From: Nocardiopsis sp. JB363
GTDB lineage: Bacteria; Actinomycetota; Actinomycetes; Streptosporangiales; Streptosporangiaceae
Direction of reading: 5' to 3'
Length of the DNA: 64,000 bases
Assembly (NCBI RefSeq): GCF_900143625.1
Contig: NZ_FRFF01000005.1
Coordinates: 1-64,000, forward strand
The notes beneath the pieces were generated by a model. The model was not told the origin of the DNA. It did not search any database and saw only the letters and a program-made list of their open reading frames with translations. How positions within the stretch are numbered: the stretch's first letter is position 1; every line of letters starts with the position of its first letter. Below, piece after piece: positions 16,347-24,890 of the stretch. Both the position numbers and the translations under genes were made by a program.

Positions 16347-17749
16347 CGTTGGATCACCTGTGTGGCCCCTTCGTCCTGGATGGCCTGTGGCGCGGGTTTG
16401 CGCGCGTTGTCGCTCATCCGGAGCAGTAGACCGACCATCAACCAGCTGGCCATCAACGCGGAGCCACCCGCGGCCAGGAAGGGTGTGGTCATACCGGTCA
16501 GCGGAATGATCCTGGTCAGTCCGCCCAGCACGACGAACACCTGGAAGCACATGACGAAGGAGATGCCGCTCGCCAGCATCTTGACGAAGAGCTCCCGGGA
16601 GGCCAGCGCGATGCGCATGCCGCGCTGAACCAGTAGGAAGATCACGATCAGGATGGTCAGGAGCCCGGTCAGACCCAGGTCCTCCGCCAAGGACGCGAAG
16701 ATGAAGTCACTGTCCGCGGCGAAGATGTTGTGCGCCTGGCCGCCACCGAAACCGGTACCGAACAGGCCGCCGTAGGCCATGCCCACGATGCCCTGGACGA
16801 TCTGCATGCTGCCGCCGACCCGGTCGTAGACCTCCTGGTCGAAGGCGTGGAACCAGATGTCCACCCGCTGGCGGAAGTGCCAGAAGATGTACATCGCGGC
16901 GGTGGCCGCACCGATGAACATGGTGAGTCCGATGAACACCCAGGAGGATCGCTGGGTGGCGACGTACAGCATCGCCAGGAAGGTGCCGAAGAGCAGCAGC
17001 GAGGTGCCGAGGTCCTTGGTGATGACCAGCAGACCGATCGCCGCGACCCAGCCGACGACCATCGGCATGAAGTCACGGGCACGCGGCAGGTCCAGGATCT
17101 TGAACCGGCCGACCTTGATCGACTTGGCCGCCAACGACAGCACCTGGCGTTTGGTGACCAGATACGAGGATAGGAAGATCACCAGTGCGATCTTCGCGAA
17201 CTCGGAGGGCTGCATGGTGAACGGACCGATGCCGATCCATCGGCGGGCACCGAACTCGCTGATGCCCAGGCCGGGGATCATCGGCAACGCGATGAGGACG
17301 AGCGCGGTCAGGGCGCTCAAGTAGGTGTACCGCTGTAGGATCCGCGGTTCCTTCAGGAAGAACAGCAGGGCGATGCAGAACACCATGCCGACCGCGGTCC
17401 ACACCAGCTGCATGCCGATGCCGGCGTGCTCGATGTCGCCGGAGTCGGCCGCGTCCAGACGCCAGATCATCGCCACACCGATCCCGTTGAGGAACAGTGC
17501 GCAGGGCAGGATCAGGGGATCCGCGTAGGGGGCGATGAAGCGCAGCGCCATGTGCGTGGCGAGCGCGAGCGCGCCGAAGATGAGGCCGTAGCCCCACATC
17601 GCGCCCGGAACCTGGTTGTTGAGGTTCAGACCGGCCATCGCCATCGCGCTCATCATGATGACGATGGTGAGGAGGACCAGGACCAGTTCGGCGTTGCGCC
17701 GTTTGACCGGCGGCAGTGCCGTCGGTGCCTCGGGTTTCGAGGTGATCAC
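16343..17749 (-). CDS. rodA: FtsW/RodA/SpoVE-family peptidoglycan polymerase
   Basis: 468 residues starting at GTG 17749, five bases after the phosphatase stop. About twelve membrane helices are visible. SEDS signatures are RRWIGIGPFTMQPSEFAKIAL, KDLGTSLLLFGTFLAML and the C-terminal GGLTRIIPLTGMTTPFLAAGG region. This SEDS glycosyltransferase works with the adjacent class B PBP. The neighbouring pbpA makes RodA the better name, although the gene is often annotated ftsW in this cluster. Confidence 0.93.
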   Translation of the reverse strand: MITSKPEAPTALPPVKRRNAELVLVLLTIVIMMSAMAMAGLNLNNQVPGAMWGYGLIFGALALATHMALRFIAPYADPLILPCALFLNGIGVAMIWRLDAADSGDIEHAGIGMQLVWTAVGMVFCIALLFFLKEPRILQRYTYLSALTALVLIALPMIPGLGISEFGARRWIGIGPFTMQPSEFAKIALVIFLSSYLVTKRQVLSLAAKSIKVGRFKILDLPRARDFMPMVVGWVAAIGLLVITKDLGTSLLLFGTFLAMLYVATQRSSWVFIGLTMFIGAATAAMYIFWHFRQRVDIWFHAFDQEVYDRVGGSMQIVQGIVGMAYGGLFGTGFGGGQAHNIFAADSDFIFASLAEDLGLTGLLTILIVIFLLVQRGMRIALASRELFVKMLASGISFVMCFQVFVVLGGLTRIIPLTGMTTPFLAAGGSALMASWLMVGLLLRMSDNARKPAPQAIQDEGATQVIQR

Positions 17750-17753
17750 AGGG

Positions 17754-19070
17754 TCACCCCGATTCCTCGGTCTCGCTCTGCAGCTCCTCGACCTTCGTTT
17801 GGGCGTCCGCGAGGTCGTTCGCGTCGATGTTGTTCCGAAGGGCTTCCTGGTCGGTGGGGGCGAGCGAGTCCAGCTGGAGCTCGGTCGACTCCACCTCTTC
17901 GGACAGGTCGAAACCGGCGATGTTGGTGTCGATGCCCCGGTAGATGCTGACGGCCGAGCCGTCGGAGGAGACACCCACGTAGTACTGGCTCTCGATGTAC
18001 TGACGCCCGAAGTAGTAGCCGCCACCGGCGATCGCGCCGACCACGATGACGAAGACGAGGACGATCGGCCACCAACTACGGGTCCGGTATTCCGGCTCCG
18101 AATCCTGGCCACGACCGTCCGGAGCGTCGTAGGCCCGCTCCTCGAAGGGAGACGCGCCGTACGTCCCGGGCGGCGCCGGTGCCTGTTCGTCGATGGGGTC
18201 CATCTCGGCGGTGTCGCCGCCGTTGCCGCGCAGTTCCTGCGCCCGTCTGGCGGGACTCGACTCGTTCGGTCCCGTCGTCACCTCACCCTGGTCCGCCGCG
18301 CCCACCGTCTGGGAACCCACGGTCGGGCCGTCGTGGTCGCCGTCCGTTTCGATGACGTCCGCGACCACCGCGGTGATGTTGTCCGGACCGCCGCCGCGAA
18401 TCGCCAACTCGATGAGCTTCTTGGCCGCCGCACGCGGGTCGCTCTCGGTGGCCAGGGTCTCGTGGATGGTCTTCTTGCTGACCACGCCCGACAACCCGTC
18501 GGAGCACAGCATGTAGCGGTCGCCGGCCTTGGCACGGCTGATGGAGATGTCCGGGTCGACCGGGGTCTTGCCATCCAGGGCACGCAGGATCAGGGACCGC
18601 TGCGGGTGGGTGGCGACCTCCTCCTCGGTGATCTTCCCCTCGTCGACGAGGGTCTGCACCAAGGTGTGGTCGTGGGTGATCTGCTCGAACCGCGAACCTC
18701 GCATCAGGTAGGCGCGCGAGTCACCGATGTGGATCAGGGCGACCTGCGAACCCGACCACAGCATGGCGGTCAGGGTGGTGCCCATGTTCTCGAGCTGGGG
18801 TTCCTGCCGGATCCGGAGGGCCAAGGACTCGTTGGCCTTCTCGACGGCCTGTTGCAGGACCTCGGCCATCTCCTCGGCCCGCGGATCGTCGGAGGTGTCC
18901 AGACTGCGGATCGACGAGATCGCGATGGAGCTGGCCACCTCGCCGCCCGCGTACCCGCCCATGCCGTCGGCCACCGCGAGGAGGTGCTGACCGGCGTAAC
19001 CGGAGTCTTCGTTGCCTTCGCGGAGGCATCCTACGTCGGAGTACGCCGCGTATCGGAGAGCGATTGTCAT
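17754..19070 (-). CDS. pstP: PP2C-family Ser/Thr phosphatase PstP
   Basis: 438 residues. The N-terminal PP2C domain (1-235) has the metal-binding motifs REGNEDS, LLAVADGMGGYAGGE, IHIGDSRAYL, LCSDGLSG and GGPDNITAVV. A linker, one membrane helix (PIVLVFVIVVGAIAGGGYYF, about 330-350) and a roughly 80-residue extracellular domain follow. It reverses phosphorylation by PknA and PknB on the cytoplasmic side. The start overlaps the fhaB stop as ATGA. Confidence 0.95.
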   Translation of the reverse strand: MTIALRYAAYSDVGCLREGNEDSGYAGQHLLAVADGMGGYAGGEVASSIAISSIRSLDTSDDPRAEEMAEVLQQAVEKANESLALRIRQEPQLENMGTTLTAMLWSGSQVALIHIGDSRAYLMRGSRFEQITHDHTLVQTLVDEGKITEEEVATHPQRSLILRALDGKTPVDPDISISRAKAGDRYMLCSDGLSGVVSKKTIHETLATESDPRAAAKKLIELAIRGGGPDNITAVVADVIETDGDHDGPTVGSQTVGAADQGEVTTGPNESSPARRAQELRGNGGDTAEMDPIDEQAPAPPGTYGASPFEERAYDAPDGRGQDSEPEYRTRSWWPIVLVFVIVVGAIAGGGYYFGRQYIESQYYVGVSSDGSAVSIYRGIDTNIAGFDLSEEVESTELQLDSLAPTDQEALRNNIDANDLADAQTKVEELQSETEESG

Positions 19071-19567
19071 TTGCGCAGTTCCAGGACGGTTTTGCCGATA
19101 CGGATGGGCTGACCCACCGTGATGGGCTGGGGGCGGTTCAGCTTCTGCTGGCCGAAGTAGGTGCCGTTGGTGGAGTTGAGGTCCTCGACGAACCAGCGGC
19201 CACTTTCGGTGTACACACGCGCGTGCCGCCCGGACGCGTAGTCATCGGTGATGACCAACGTCGAGTCGGGGGCGCGACCGATGAGGATGGGTTGAGAGGA
19301 GAGGTTGACCGTCGTACCCGTCAATGGGCCCTGGGTCACGGCCAACACCGTGGGCTCGTTGCGCGGCGCACGCTGCGAACGCCCCTGAGAGGAGGAAGAG
19401 GAGCGACGCTGCGCGGGACGCGGAGCCGATCGTGACTTCTTCTTGCGGGACTTCCTCTTCGACTGACCGAAGAGGTCCGTACTGATAACGCCGACCGCCA
19501 TGAGGACGAACAGCCAAAGCACCGCGAGATACGCGATCTTGATCAATATGAGGGTCAAGTTGGACAT
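19067..19567 (-). CDS. fhaB: FHA-domain protein FhaB (FipA-like)
   Basis: 166 residues from ATG 19567, where a membrane helix starts immediately (SNLTLILIKIAYLAVLWLFV); the longer upstream frame lacks support. A basic linker (about 40-70) leads to an FHA domain with ILIGRAPDSTLVITDDYASGRH and FVEDLNSTNGTYF, the phosphothreonine-binding loops (Arg, Ser, Asn intact). It recruits phosphorylated PknB and MurJ-type partners in mycobacteria. The gene is coupled to pstP by an ATGA overlap. Confidence 0.94.
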   Translation of the reverse strand: MSNLTLILIKIAYLAVLWLFVLMAVGVISTDLFGQSKRKSRKKKSRSAPRPAQRRSSSSSQGRSQRAPRNEPTVLAVTQGPLTGTTVNLSSQPILIGRAPDSTLVITDDYASGRHARVYTESGRWFVEDLNSTNGTYFGQQKLNRPQPITVGQPIRIGKTVLELRK

Positions 19568-19859
19568 CGAACTGCTCTTCAGCCCCTGTCGTGCTTCGGC
19601 CGGGGTGGCGGTCATCGGCGCCGCCACCGTGTCTGCCCCACCTTCGGGTCGGTGAGTCTGGGTCGCTGATCCGCGGCCCATCCGGCCGCGGCCATTGTGC
19701 CCGATCGGTCAGGTCTTCGCGGAGACTACCCTCCCGGCCGGATTTTTCGACAGTGGACCCGTATCGGCCCACCGCCGGACTCGAACCTTCAGACGCCGAA
19801 GAGAGGCGGTTGGTTGCGGTCCGGGAGGGGCCGGAATGGGCGACCTGCCGGGAAAGCGA

Positions 19860-20624
19860 TCAGTCGCGACGGAACGTCATGGTGGTACGACCCAGACTGA
19901 TCCGGGTGCCGTCCACCAGCCGAGCCTGCCTGACCTGCTGCCCGTTGACGAAGGTCCCGTTCGTGGAACCCCTGTCCTCCAAGATGACCTCGTCGCCGTC
20001 CACGCGGATCTCCACGTGGTGACGAGAGACACCGTTGTCCACCAGACGCAGATCACAGTCCGTGCCGCGACCCAACAAGGTCACCGGCGTGGTCAGTTCG
20101 AACGACTGCTGCATACCCTGGCTGGCGATGTTGCCCTCGGCCGTCGCCCCACCAGGGGAGATCAGCAACCGAGGACGGCCCATCTGACGCTGCGCCGAGC
20201 CCGGAGCCGGATCGCCCACCGGCTGGCGGAGCTCACCGCCCTCCACCAGACTCCCGCGCACGACACCGGAACGGATCCGGAACCGGCCGGTCTTCAGGCC
20301 GTCGTCCGAACGGAACTGCACCCGTACCGGGCCAACGAACGAATAACCCTGCTCGGTGGCGTAGTCACGGGCCAGCTTCGACAGTTCCTGACCCAGGCTG
20401 TCGGCGTACACCTCCAGGCGTTCCTTGTCACTGGCCGACAACTCGACGATGAAGTCGTTCGGGACCAGTGTCCGACCCTGGGCGACGATAGCGGCCCGCT
20501 CGTCCATCTCTCGCTGAACGGCGCTCGCGACCTCGACCGGCTGGAGCTCCGACTTGAAGGCCATCGCGAAGGTGCCTTCGATCATGCCCTCAAGCCTGCG
20601 CTCGAAGCGTTGGAGCACTCCCAC
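19860..20624 (-). CDS. fhaA: DUF3662 and FHA domain protein FhaA
   Basis: 254 residues from GTG 20624 after GGGAGG. The N-terminal DUF3662 domain (1-115; MGVLQRFERRLEGMIEGTFA) is joined by a Gln/Gly linker to an FHA domain with LLGRGTDCDLRLVDNGVSRHHVEI and LEDRGSTNGTFVNG, all phosphopeptide-binding residues present. FhaA binds phosphorylated MurJ (MviN) and regulates peptidoglycan synthesis. It leads the kinase-phosphatase cluster, with a TACGAT -10-like element near 20669 on this strand. Confidence 0.95.
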   Translation of the reverse strand: MGVLQRFERRLEGMIEGTFAMAFKSELQPVEVASAVQREMDERAAIVAQGRTLVPNDFIVELSASDKERLEVYADSLGQELSKLARDYATEQGYSFVGPVRVQFRSDDGLKTGRFRIRSGVVRGSLVEGGELRQPVGDPAPGSAQRQMGRPRLLISPGGATAEGNIASQGMQQSFELTTPVTLLGRGTDCDLRLVDNGVSRHHVEIRVDGDEVILEDRGSTNGTFVNGQQVRQARLVDGTRISLGRTTMTFRRD

Positions 20625-20832
20625 GAGGTACCTCCCTTTTGTACTCCACTCCGTATGTGTAGACGATCGTAACCGGGCTGGGGCGCCCGTGGTTTCAGGT
20701 GCACCCCCGTCGACGACGTTGAACGGCCACGATCGGGGCCGACCACAAACGATGTGCGACCCGCTTCAGGCCCGTGCTAGTCTTCTTCTTGTCGCCAGGA
20801 CGAACCGGCCAAAACGCTGGATCACCTGGCAC

Positions 20833-20838
20833 TATAAT
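20833..20838 (+). promoter_or_regulatory. -10 element of the tRNA-Leu promoter
   Basis: A perfect TATAAT lies 17 bases before the tRNA-Leu gene. No clear -35 hexamer is visible at the normal spacing. Confidence 0.6.
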
Positions 20839-20854
20839 TTAATGAAAGTCACTC

Positions 20855-20937
20855 GGGCGGGTGGCGGAACGGTAGACGCGCACGGTTCAGGTCCGTGTGT
20901 CCGAAAGGATGTGAGGGTTCAAATCCCTCCTCGCCCA
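20855..20937 (+). tRNA. tRNA-Leu (anticodon CAG)
   Basis: 83 bases. Acceptor GGGCGGG pairs with CTCGCCC (one G-T pair). The anticodon stem CACGG/CCGTG encloses TTCAGGT (anticodon CAG). The long variable arm and GGTTCAAAT T loop are those of a class II tRNA. A tRNA-Leu after fhaA is usual in actinobacteria. Confidence 0.95.
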
Positions 20938-20947
20938 CTCTACTCTG

Positions 20948-20996
20948 AACGACCTTGGTCGTCGGCCTTCGGCCGACTCCCAGGGTCGTTTTCGTT
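20948..20996 (+). terminator. Terminator after tRNA-Leu
   Basis: AACGACC pairs with GGGTCGTT, with an inner GTCGGCC/GGCCGAC hairpin, and TTTTCGTT follows. Confidence 0.75.
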
Positions 20997-21316
20997 GTGT
21001 CCTTTGGGGGGCGACCCCCCAAACCCCCCGGTGCGCCGCTCGGTCCGCTGTGGCGCGAGTCTGCTGGTGGACGCGGCGCCTGCTTGGTCGAGGTGTGCTT
21101 TCGCCCGCGGCGAGTGCTTGCACTCGGTCGCCGGCCTTCGGCCACCACCTCGCTACGCTCGACACCTGACGGTGTCGGCAGGGCTCGACGATGGCTCTCA
21201 TGGGGGTCTTTTCGGGTGGTCCGTAATGGGGGGCAAGCAGTATCAACGATCTTGGATCGTTAGGTTCGGGGCAACCCGCCCTCCGAGGCCGGAATCGGTC
21301 ACGGAGGGCGGATCGC
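20997..21316. other. Intergenic stretch, nothing recognised
   Basis: About 320 bases between the tRNA-Leu terminator and the end of the carbohydrate operon. It contains a G/C-run dyad (GGGGGGCGACCCCCC) near 21007 and a GGCCTTCGGCC hairpin at 21131. No gene is supported. Confidence 0.5.
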
Positions 21317-22018
21317 TCAGAGGGCCGTGGCGCCATCGAGGTCCCAGACCCTGAGATCACCGCACATGCCCGTTCTGGACCCCTCTGCGGCGGTGAACAC
21401 GGCGGCTTCCGAAAGGTGGTCTCCATCACCCCTGGAAAGGGCGTCCAGGTGCCCCTGAGCGCTCTCGGCCTGTTGGACGACGCCCCGCTGGACGTGGTGG
21501 TGCCACCCCACGGCCTTGTCGCGGACCAGGTCGACCGCGGACCTGTGGAGGTCGGTGAGGGCCGAGGGCCCTTCACGTCGGACCTGTTCTCGTAGCTCCA
21601 GGTAGCCCTGGACGGCCAGGTCGCGGCGTTGTCTCGCCTCTTCGGGCGAAGCGACGGCCGTCGCTTCCCGGTAGGCGTCCGAATCCGCCAAGAACTCCCG
21701 GGGATAGGTGAGGACGGCGTCGCCTGATTCGGGCAGACCGGCGTTCTGCATGACCACGAGGAGTTCGAGGTCGCCGCTGTTGTTGATCAGGCGGTGCACC
21801 GTCCCAGGGGTGAACCACAGGAGGGTCCCCTGGCGGAGCGTCGTCTTCTGGTGGCCCGCGCCGCTGAGGGTCTCCAGGGTCCCTCGGCCGCGAATCACGA
21901 CGTAGCCCTCGGCCGACGCGGTGTGCAGGTGGGGGGAACCACCCGACACCCCGTCCTCCGCGAGCCAGTCGTAGACCCACAGATGGGAGACGGCGGTTCC
22001 CCCCGGGAACGGGGTCAC
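21317..22018 (-). CDS. Cupin-domain protein
   Basis: 233 residues from GTG 22018, which overlaps the preceding stop (GTGA). Residues about 8-95 form a single cupin barrel with GGSPHLHTASAEGYVVIRGRG and PGTVHRLIN, giving the two metal-binding histidine motifs. The C-terminal half is helical and Arg/Gln-rich and not recognised. It is the last gene of the nine-gene carbohydrate operon. A sugar isomerase or sensing role is plausible, but the sequence does not decide it. Confidence 0.75.
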   Translation of the reverse strand: MTPFPGGTAVSHLWVYDWLAEDGVSGGSPHLHTASAEGYVVIRGRGTLETLSGAGHQKTTLRQGTLLWFTPGTVHRLINNSGDLELLVVMQNAGLPESGDAVLTYPREFLADSDAYREATAVASPEEARQRRDLAVQGYLELREQVRREGPSALTDLHRSAVDLVRDKAVGWHHHVQRGVVQQAESAQGHLDALSRGDGDHLSEAAVFTAAEGSRTGMCGDLRVWDLDGATAL

Positions 22019-22932
22019 GTGGGCTCCAGGGCGCTCAGCCCCAGGTCGGCCAGGTCCTTGCAGCCGGAAGCCCCGGGGTCACCGTCGGCGATCACCACGG
22101 CGTACCTGTAGGTGAGTGTCTGCTCGGGTTCGATGTCCACCTCTTGATCGAAGAACGGGGCCGGACAGACGCAGGCGAAGATGTTGCTGCGCACGAACCA
22201 CTTGACCGGGTGGCCGGGGTTGTCCGGGGCGTCGACGAACACCAGGGTCGAGGAGTCGTCTGTGGCGTCGTGCCTGCCGGTGAAGGACAGCCAAGGGGAG
22301 GAGACCCCCATGAGCTCGTCGGTGCCCTCCTGGGCGGCGGTACGGGTCAGACCGCCGCTGAAGGAACGTGGGCCCCGCCAGAACAGGCCGCCGTAACCGG
22401 CGTTGGGCCTGCCCTCGGTGGTGGGGCTGCCGAGGGTGATCGGTGCTCGTGTGACGTTGGTGAACGCCGTTTCGAAGACCAGGGTCCACGCGTCCTGGTC
22501 CGGGGTCGCGGTGACCTGGATTTCCCGGTTCTCGGTGAACCATCGGGCACCCTGTTGCGTGTTCCACTCCAGGTGCTCGGTGATCGTGATCAGGTCGGGG
22601 TCCGCATCGATCCGGTCGAAGCCCCGGTGATCGGTGGAACCGTTGTTGTCCAGCTGCCGGTAGCCCTCCTCGCGGAGGTAGGTGGGGCCGCCCCAGAAGT
22701 TGGCCGGTCCCACGTTCGGCAACGACCAGGCGATCCCCTTGTGCCACACGTGGTCGTGCGGCCGGTACAGGCTCACCTCGTTGCCGCGCAGGGTGCGCAG
22801 CGGGTGGAAGTACGGGCGCGGGGACTCCAGGGCGCGGTCCCACGGCTTGTGGACGTAGCGGGCGATCTCCTGACCCCCGTGGGTCAGGCGCAGGGATTGG
22901 TTCTCTTCATGCAGCAGGCCGAGGCCGTCCAT
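22015..22932 (-). CDS. DUF6807 (PmoA-like) family protein
   Basis: 305 residues from ATG 22932, one base after the lipoprotein stop and served by GAGGAGTGAG. Visible features are the RPYFHPLRTLRGNEVSLYRPHDHVWHKG stretch (residues about 39-68), rich in His and aromatic residues, followed by beta-rich sequence with TFTGRHD-type turns. The family is annotated as methane oxygenase PmoA-like in databases, but members outside methanotrophs occur beside Gfo/Idh/MocA oxidoreductases in carbohydrate loci, as here. The fold suggests a galactose-mutarotase-like sugar-binding protein (inference). No pMMO activity is implied. Confidence 0.75.
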   Translation of the reverse strand: MDGLGLLHEENQSLRLTHGGQEIARYVHKPWDRALESPRPYFHPLRTLRGNEVSLYRPHDHVWHKGIAWSLPNVGPANFWGGPTYLREEGYRQLDNNGSTDHRGFDRIDADPDLITITEHLEWNTQQGARWFTENREIQVTATPDQDAWTLVFETAFTNVTRAPITLGSPTTEGRPNAGYGGLFWRGPRSFSGGLTRTAAQEGTDELMGVSSPWLSFTGRHDATDDSSTLVFVDAPDNPGHPVKWFVRSNIFACVCPAPFFDQEVDIEPEQTLTYRYAVVIADGDPGASGCKDLADLGLSALEPT

Positions 22933-22933
22933 C

Positions 22934-24886
22934 TCACTCCTCGATGAAGTACTGCTCGGGGTTGGTCGGGCCCGGGTCGTTGTAGACCGAAGACGAGGGC
23001 ATCGACTCGGGGACGTTGTGGAAGTGGTCGGCGACGATCCCGTAGCCGGGCGGGGTCAGGCTGATGCCGATGGCGTAGAACCGCTCCTGGGAGACGGACA
23101 GGAAGTCCGCCATCAACTCGTCGCGGAGTTCCGGGTCGGGTTCGCCCTCGACCGCCTCGTACATCTCCAGGTGTTCCTTGACCTCGTCCGGGGGCTCGAT
23201 GGAGCGCGGGTCGTCACCGTCGGATCGGAACCACTTGGCCCAGGGGATGCCGAAGTTGGATTCCCCGTCGTGCACGGGGGCGTACCAGCGGGCGTCGTAC
23301 ATCGCGTCGCGCAGACCGGCGTCACCGGACCACACGTTCGCGTCGTGCTCGTTCTCCTCGCGGTTGTTCTGCCACAACGACCGGTCCTCGGTGTCGAGGT
23401 CCACGTCGATGTCCAGCTCGTCCCAGAAACCGACGACCATCTCCATGGAGTCGATGATGTCCGGGCGGAAGTCGGTGGGTACCGACAGGTCGAAGCTCAC
23501 CGGGGCGCCGTTCGGGGCGACGCGCACCCCGCCGGAGCGCTCGTCGTAGCCGGCCTCGTCGAGGATCTCGTTGGCCAGCTCGACGTCGTACTCGGTGTAC
23601 TGCTTGGCGAGCCCCTCGTTGTAGAACGGGCTCTCCTCGCGCGGGGCGCCCTGCCAGGGTTCGCCCTGCCCCTGGTAGATCACGTCGATGATGTCCTGGC
23701 GGTTGATCGCGTGCGAGAGCGCCACCCGGAAGTCGTGGTCGTTGAAGATTTCCCGCAGGTCGTCGTCCTCGTGGGAGAGGTTCAGGGAGATCATCGCCGT
23801 GTTCATCTCGCCGGGCACCAGGTCGAAGAACCCGTAGCCCCCGGACTCTCGGTTCTCGGCGAGGACCGGCCGGTTGGCGAGGGTGTTGAAGTGACGGGAG
23901 TGCATGTCCAGTTCGCCGTTGAGGGCGCGGACCAGCATGACCTCCTCGTCCTGCATGATGTCGAATTCCACGTGGTCGATGTAGGGCAGCTGGTTGCCCT
24001 CGGGGTCGACCTTCCAGTAGTAGGGGTTGCGGTCCAGGACCATCTGACCGGAGTCCGCCAGGGGCTCCACCACGCGCCAGGCGCGCAGCGTCGGCATGTC
24101 CGCGTTCTGCCAGTACTGGACGGAGCTCAGCACGCCCGCCTTGGCGTCGAACATCTCGACCCAGTCGGCGAACCCCTCCTCCTCGGCGAGTTCGTCGGCG
24201 TCCGGGTTGTGGTCGATGTGGAACTCGCCCAGGTAGTGCAGCGGCTTCTCCACCAGCTGGTACAGGATGAAGTTGTTCTCGATCCACAGGGCGTTCGGGT
24301 CGTCGAAGGTGATCGTCAGCGAGTATTCGTCGAGCTTCTCCGCGGTGCCCGGGTCGGACGCCGCCATGGGAGACAGGTCGTGGTTGTTGAAGACGTCGTT
24401 GAGCGCGAAGACCACGTCGTCGGCGGTGAACGGTTCCCCGTCCGACCACTTGATCCCCTCGCGCAGGTGGATGGTGACCTCCGTGGCGTCCTCGTTGTAC
24501 TCCCACTCGGTGGCGAGGTTGGGGATCGCCTCGTCCCACTCGGGGGCCCAACGGACGAAGTTCTCGTAGGCGACCGTACGGCCCAACCACGGCCAGTCAT
24601 GGGCGCCGACCAGGGCGGTGCTCCACTCGCCCCCGTAGACACCGATCCGGTCGTTGGGCTCCACGACGAGCGGTTCGTCGGGCAGCCGTTCCTCCAACGG
24701 CGGCAGGTCGCCGCTCTCCACCAGGGCGGCGAGCATCGGCGCCTCGCCGGTGCCCTCCCCTTGGGCTCCGTCCTCGACGTCCGGGTCGAACGAGAAGAAC
24801 GAACAGCCGGTGGCCATCACGACCGCCGCGACTCCCGCCGTCGTTCCCAGGTGCCGCCTCGCCGCGGTGCTCCGATGTCGTCTCAT
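22934..24886 (-). CDS. ABC transporter substrate-binding lipoprotein, Opp/Dpp family (SBP_bac_5)
   Basis: 650 residues from ATG 24886 after GGAGTAGGTAC. A twin-Arg-like basic start (MRRHRSTAARRH) leads to a hydrophobic stretch and lipobox ATGC, with Cys at about residue 28. The large family-5 domain includes ATEWEYNEDATEVTIHLREGIKWSDGEPFTADDV and SHAINRQDIIDVIYQGQGEP. Family 5 proteins bind peptides, but several bind plant oligosaccharides. At 650 residues it is longer than the usual 540, as is common for oligosaccharide binders. Context with GH3, Gfo/Idh and DUF6807 favours a sugar ligand (inference). Confidence 0.9.
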   Translation of the reverse strand: MRRHRSTAARRHLGTTAGVAAVVMATGCSFFSFDPDVEDGAQGEGTGEAPMLAALVESGDLPPLEERLPDEPLVVEPNDRIGVYGGEWSTALVGAHDWPWLGRTVAYENFVRWAPEWDEAIPNLATEWEYNEDATEVTIHLREGIKWSDGEPFTADDVVFALNDVFNNHDLSPMAASDPGTAEKLDEYSLTITFDDPNALWIENNFILYQLVEKPLHYLGEFHIDHNPDADELAEEEGFADWVEMFDAKAGVLSSVQYWQNADMPTLRAWRVVEPLADSGQMVLDRNPYYWKVDPEGNQLPYIDHVEFDIMQDEEVMLVRALNGELDMHSRHFNTLANRPVLAENRESGGYGFFDLVPGEMNTAMISLNLSHEDDDLREIFNDHDFRVALSHAINRQDIIDVIYQGQGEPWQGAPREESPFYNEGLAKQYTEYDVELANEILDEAGYDERSGGVRVAPNGAPVSFDLSVPTDFRPDIIDSMEMVVGFWDELDIDVDLDTEDRSLWQNNREENEHDANVWSGDAGLRDAMYDARWYAPVHDGESNFGIPWAKWFRSDGDDPRSIEPPDEVKEHLEMYEAVEGEPDPELRDELMADFLSVSQERFYAIGISLTPPGYGIVADHFHNVPESMPSSSVYNDPGPTNPEQYFIEE

Positions 24887-24890
24887 GTAC

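Noticed and set aside
16347-16550. N-terminal extension of pbpA
   Set aside because: It lies inside the rodA-like gene in another frame. The membrane anchor begins directly after ATG 16346, which overlaps the preceding stop as usual in this operon.
20849-21148. 99-residue minus frame crossing tRNA-Leu
   Set aside because: It reads through the tRNA gene antisense and gives the familiar spurious text (GEEGFEPSHPFGHTDLNRARL) that arises from tRNA plus strand complement.
22015-22932. Annotation as a methane monooxygenase subunit
   Set aside because: The PmoA-like database label is misleading. The sequence is soluble and beta-rich, with no membrane helices, and it sits in a sugar operon.
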